Below are positions 30,999-33,984 of a DNA stretch of 33,984 bases, one piece after another. Made by a program: the position numbers and the translations under genes. The DNA is from Gammaproteobacteria bacterium (lineage in GTDB: Bacteria > Pseudomonadota > Gammaproteobacteria > Poriferisulfidales > Poriferisulfidaceae), in NCBI GenBank assembly GCA_026713705.1, contig JAPONY010000089.1:1-33984 (forward strand), in the 5' to 3' direction. The notes under the pieces were generated by a model that made no database searches, was not told the origin of the DNA, and saw only the letters and a program-made list of their open reading frames with translations. Position 1 is the stretch's first letter; each line of letters starts with the position of its first letter.

Positions 30999-32093
30999 TC
31001 AAGCCGGCCAAGCCGCGCCCAGTACGGTAGCCTTGCGGCTACCCGTGATTGCCGTCAAGTCCACAGCTTCTTGGTGGTCGTGCAGGTAGGCAAGTAGCGC
31101 GAACAGAAAACATTCCACCCACTCGGCGTCCAGGCCGTACTCATCGGTCGGCTCGACAGGCACTGATAGTTGGGCAGCGAGGCGTTCCCTGAGGTAGGCA
31201 TTCCTCGCGCCGCCGCCGCAGAGCAACACTCTCTGAATTTCTGGCGAGACGGCCAGTAGCGCAGCTTCGATACTGCGGGCAGTGAGTTCAGTCAGGGTTG
31301 CCTGTATGTCTTCAGGGCTGGCCGGGTGCTCCATGACCATACCTTCAACCCATGAACGGTTGAAGTATTCGCGGCTCGTACTCTTGGGTGGTGATTGAGC
31401 GAAATAAGGGTCGCGCAGCATTGTCTCCAGCAGTTTTTCCTGCACCGTCCCGGTTCTTCCCCACCGGCCATCACGGTCGTAATCCTCGCCAAGGTGCAGT
31501 TGGCTCCATTCATCCAGCAGGCCGCCGCCCGGCCCACTGTCGTAACCCTGTACCGGCCCTTCGGTGGGCAGCCAAGTGACATTCGCAATGCCACCAATAT
31601 TCACTATGGCCCGATTTTCGGTCACTGAATGAAACAGGCGGCAGTGGGCGAGTGGTGCGAGTGGGGCGCCTTCTCCACCTTCTGCCAAGTCGCGTCGCCG
31701 AAAATCGCTGATTACCGATATACCGCACAGGGCGCTGATTCGGCCCGGGTTGAGGAGTTGCAGTGTCAGCGGAGGTTCGCTGCCAGTTTGATGAAGGAGG
31801 GTTTGGCCATGGATTCCTGCCGAGGCGACCTGATCTGGGGTCACTTCGCTATTTTCGAGCAGAGTTTGAATGCATTGCACAAAGCTTTCGCTGAGCGCAT
31901 GCTCGGCCAATGCGTATTCCCGCAGCGAGTGCGGGTTGAGGATCAGATGCTGGAGCTTTTCCTGAAGGAGGTCGGGAAAAGGAGCAGCGTGATGGGCGAG
32001 GAGCTTTGGTTGCTTGGGAGTGAAGTCAAAGAGTGCGGCATCAATGGAATTCATGCTGGTGCCCGACAAGGCACCGAGATACAGCATGCTCAT
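30999..32093 (-). CDS. anmK: Anhydro-N-acetylmuramic acid kinase
   Basis: 364 residues, the normal length. It phosphorylates 1,6-anhydroMurNAc released by lytic transglycosylases, allowing its re-use. Motifs: LYLGALSGTSMNSIDAAL (phosphate loop and D18), GIHGQTLLHQ, VNIGGIANVTWL, DSGPGGGLLD and VLLCGGGARNAYL. The ATG at 32093 (MSMLYLG) overlaps the stop of the M23 peptidase as ATGA. A longer frame upstream is not supported. With mpl it forms part of the murein-recycling set. Confidence 0.96.
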   Translation of the reverse strand: MSMLYLGALSGTSMNSIDAALFDFTPKQPKLLAHHAAPFPDLLQEKLQHLILNPHSLREYALAEHALSESFVQCIQTLLENSEVTPDQVASAGIHGQTLLHQTGSEPPLTLQLLNPGRISALCGISVISDFRRRDLAEGGEGAPLAPLAHCRLFHSVTENRAIVNIGGIANVTWLPTEGPVQGYDSGPGGGLLDEWSQLHLGEDYDRDGRWGRTGTVQEKLLETMLRDPYFAQSPPKSTSREYFNRSWVEGMVMEHPASPEDIQATLTELTARSIEAALLAVSPEIQRVLLCGGGARNAYLRERLAAQLSVPVEPTDEYGLDAEWVECFLFALLAYLHDHQEAVDLTAITGSRKATVLGAAWPA

Positions 32094-33475
32094 TGGACAT
32101 CGGCGTAGGCCATGCGGAGATTGTAGGGCATTCTCAAAGCGATCAGCATGGGCCACGTTTGCTGACGAAAGTCAGCGAGTTCGGCATACCGAAGCGGATC
32201 GAGGGAAGGGAACCTGACCTTTACAGGGTTCCGGTGAACGCCGTCGATGCGAAATTCATAGTGCAGATGGGGACCGGTAGCCATGCCAGATCTTCCTATT
32301 CGACCGATGATTTGTCCTTGGGTGACCTTGCTGCCAACCTTGAGGCCCCGGGCGTATCTTGAGAGGTGTGCATAGACGGTGGTGTAGCGAGTGCCGTGCT
32401 GGATGAAAATCACCCGGCCATAGCCGCCTTTCCAGCCACGGCGTATGACGGTTCCGTCACCGGCCGCATAGACGGGGGTACCTGTCGGAGCGGCATAATC
32501 CACGCCCCGGTGCGGTCGGACCCGCTTGAGGACCGGATGCAGTCGGCGCGGATTGAAATGGGAACTAATGCGCGTGAAATCCACGGGAGTGCGCAGGAAC
32601 TGCTTGCGCAGGTGTTGGCCGTCCGGTGTGTAGTAGTCGGCGCGTCCATCCTTTCCGATATAGCGCAATGCCTGATATGTCTGCCCTCGGTTGACGAATT
32701 CGGCAGCGAGGATCGGGCCGTTTTCGGCATGCTGGCCTTGAATCCACTGCTCGTCCCAAATTAGTTTGAATCGATCACCCTTACGGATTTCCAGGGCGAA
32801 GTCGATATCCCAGCCGAAGATGCGTGCGAGTTCCAGAATCATAGAGGGGCTGAGACCCGCGTCATCCCCGGCCTCGAACAGCGTATGGTTGATCGTGCCG
32901 GTGACCGCCCGACGCCTGTGTTCTACCGGCAGGTCGGTATGGCCAATGGTGTAGGTTCCGCCGGGTATGCGCCAGTAGTGGGTTTCCCGGGAGCGAGTCG
33001 GCCGGAACATCAGATGGCGCAGTCCCTGGTCGTCCCGCTGGATGTGCAGGACTTGACCGGGATGCAGCCGGTGCAGCGGTTTGGTGGCAGCACCGAGCCG
33101 CAACAAGGCGGAGACGGAGCGACTTAGGCCCAGCCGCTTGAAGATCACACTCAAAGAATCGCCGGAGCGGACTGTAACTTCCACATCCCACTTGCGCAGG
33201 TCAGGGAGAATATTTGGGCTTTTTGAGTCTTGTTGCAGGGAGGGGGAGGGGAGGGCGATTTGTTTGGCGGATGATACAGGTTGGGAGATTTCTGATTCGA
33301 CCGAGTGCGGAGGCGGTTGCAGGGGCACAGGCGTGACGGATGCATAAGTGTCGCTGGGTTTCGGGATGAGAGACAGGACGCCTCCCAGCAGACAGAGAGA
33401 GACGAGCATCACCGACGCATGCCGCCAGTTTGACCTGGGGGAAAAATTGGCCGGAGAAAATGATCGTGAAAACAT
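32090..33475 (-). CDS. M23 peptidase, MepM/YebA type
   Basis: 461 residues. An N-terminal signal anchor (about residues 22-38, VMLVSLCLLGGVLSLIP) leads to a periplasmic protein. A LysM/OapA-like region (VRSGDSLSVIFKRLGLS) precedes the C-terminal zinc peptidase domain. That domain has HxxxD (H322, D326 in PHRGVDYAAP) and HLH (H403/H405 in GPHLHYEF), the metal ligands. Such enzymes cleave peptidoglycan cross-links to allow wall growth. It is transcribed with anmK. In relatives tyrS is usually divergent from it, but tyrS is not in the sequence to the right. Confidence 0.94.
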   Translation of the reverse strand: MFSRSFSPANFSPRSNWRHASVMLVSLCLLGGVLSLIPKPSDTYASVTPVPLQPPPHSVESEISQPVSSAKQIALPSPSLQQDSKSPNILPDLRKWDVEVTVRSGDSLSVIFKRLGLSRSVSALLRLGAATKPLHRLHPGQVLHIQRDDQGLRHLMFRPTRSRETHYWRIPGGTYTIGHTDLPVEHRRRAVTGTINHTLFEAGDDAGLSPSMILELARIFGWDIDFALEIRKGDRFKLIWDEQWIQGQHAENGPILAAEFVNRGQTYQALRYIGKDGRADYYTPDGQHLRKQFLRTPVDFTRISSHFNPRRLHPVLKRVRPHRGVDYAAPTGTPVYAAGDGTVIRRGWKGGYGRVIFIQHGTRYTTVYAHLSRYARGLKVGSKVTQGQIIGRIGRSGMATGPHLHYEFRIDGVHRNPVKVRFPSLDPLRYAELADFRQQTWPMLIALRMPYNLRMAYADVQ

Positions 33476-33510
33476 ACCGAAACAGGCAAGATCTAGGAAA
33501 TGTGACAGGA

Positions 33511-33539
33511 ACTCTATCGAATTAATTTTAATTAGTCAA
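33511..33539 (-). promoter_or_regulatory. Promoter of the M23-anmK pair
   Basis: On the minus strand TTGACT (33534-33539) and TAGAGT (33511-33516) are separated by 17 bases, a good sigma-70 arrangement. A second TTGACA lies just upstream at 33550-33555 with TAAAAT 19 bases on. The leader to the ATG would be about 30 bases. Confidence 0.65.
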
Positions 33540-33555
33540 CCTTATAAATTGTCAA

Positions 33556-33731
33556 ACCAAAGATGAAATGTCCCCCTGCTCCCCGAACCGCACAGTCCGG
33601 TGCGGTCGGTCTTCGAGCCTGGCCGCGTTTCACTTCGCGCAACCGGGTCGTGACGCGGCCGGGGACGTTTGGATCGTCGTTTCGCCGGAGGGTGCTCCCG
33701 GCGTTCGCCGTCCCGCAGGGGGCCGCCCGTC
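33556..33731. other. GC-rich non-coding stretch after composition break
   Basis: The AT-rich promoter region changes abruptly to GC-rich DNA at about 33570. A hairpin with 7-base arms, ACCGCAC and GTGCGGT, lies at 33587-33606. On the minus strand the sequence next to it (GTGCGGTTCGGGGAGCAGGG) looks like domain fragments of mobile elements such as group II introns, but I cannot establish this. No gene is supported. It lies downstream of the beta-barrel gene end, so the hairpin could also end that transcript, although no T-run follows. Confidence 0.4.
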
Positions 33732-33984
33732 CTACCAGTGCGCCCCCAGCTGAAGCCGCAGGAGGTATGCCGGGGGGCGGTCGTCGTCCAGGGTTTCCTG
33801 CCGCGCGCCGTGCAGTTCGAGTCCGAAGTCCACGGCCTTCCGTCGCACGAGGTCCAGCCGCCAGCCGAGGCGGATCTCGCGCGCGGTGTCCGACAGGGCG
33901 AGGGCGGCATGCGGGGTGCCGACCAGCCGCCCGCGGGCGTGCAGCACCCCGTAGCCGAGGGTCGCCTCGAGGCGCCGGCGCCGG
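33732..33984 (-). CDS. Outer-membrane beta-barrel (autotransporter-like) C-terminus, partial
   Basis: Reading to a TGA at 33732-33734 gives the last 83 residues of a protein that starts beyond the window. Alternating strands such as EATLGYGVLHARGRLVGTPH and EIRLGWRLDLVRRKAVDFG, a turn rich in D and P (LDDDRPPAYLLRLQL), and a final tryptophan (GAHW) fit the last strands of an autotransporter-type or similar barrel. A GTG within the frame at 33947 is not the real start. What the passenger or upstream part does is unknown. Its base composition differs from the neighbouring housekeeping genes. Confidence 0.7.
   Translation of the reverse strand, partial: RRRRLEATLGYGVLHARGRLVGTPHAALALSDTAREIRLGWRLDLVRRKAVDFGLELHGARQETLDDDRPPAYLLRLQLGAHW

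Noticed and set aside
31026-31043. Perfect hairpin GGTAGCC-TTGC-GGCTACC considered as an erpA/anmK terminator
   Set aside because: Lies within the anmK coding sequence and has no T-run on either strand, so an intrinsic terminator is not supported.
33542-33910. 122-codon open frame on the minus strand at the right edge
   Set aside because: Arg/Pro-rich shadow of the beta-barrel frame; the barrel frame continues to the window edge and has the strand pattern.

Overview
The window is a stretch of gammaproteobacterial chromosome. The best evidence is the run smc-zipA-ligA, together with rlmN, hisS, yfgM, bamB and der in family order, hemJ-argC-(DUF6776-like)-erpA-anmK-M23 peptidase, and lpxA, mpl, erpA and queF. 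I cannot name the genus. Coding density is very high. Many genes overlap by ATGA/TTGA junctions (ndk/rlmN, rlmN/hisS, queF/cysZ, trx/ABC, argC/downstream gene, M23/anmK), and some convergent pairs overlap at their 3' ends (ABC/hemL, kinase/HAD).

Layout: 1-129 is the 3' end of an IS630-type transposase, followed by an AT-rich gap. 433-6406 is a forward run ndk, rlmN, hisS, yfgM, bamB, der (nucleotide balance, 23S/tRNA methylation, His-tRNA charging, outer-membrane assembly, ribosome biogenesis). 6423-7549 is a reverse pair, cysZ-like and queF. 7622-17335 is a second forward run: smc, zipA, ligA, lpxA, yaaA, mpl. 17364-18677 is a tnpB gene bracketed by a long inverted repeat. 18679-20855 is a thioredoxin-like gene and an ABC exporter. 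20849-22754 is hemL and thiE on the reverse strand. 22871-26454 holds a MATE exporter, a 58-residue membrane protein, a PfkB-family kinase and a reverse-strand HAD phosphatase. 26503-28299 is a small EF-hand gene split by a second tnpB element. 28306-33475 is hemJ (reverse), argC, a coiled-coil membrane protein and erpA (forward), then anmK and an M23 peptidase (reverse). The right edge carries the C-terminal end of a beta-barrel outer-membrane protein in more GC-rich DNA.

Most genes are housekeeping: cell division and chromosome organisation (smc, zipA, ligA), envelope construction and recycling (lpxA, mpl, anmK, M23, bamB), tetrapyrrole synthesis (hemL, hemJ), Fe-S delivery (erpA), and thiamine, arginine and queuosine pathways. 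The accessory interest is in the two tnpB elements, which encode predicted RNA-guided nucleases with intact RuvC residues and no tnpA. The second element can be delimited to the base because removing it restores an in-frame two-EF-hand gene; this gives a predicted target-adjacent motif and self-guide. The first has a 17-bp perfect (27-bp imperfect) inverted repeat at its ends, which is not expected of IS200/IS605 elements. LigA is also unusual, with an apparent triplication of its helix-hairpin-helix unit.
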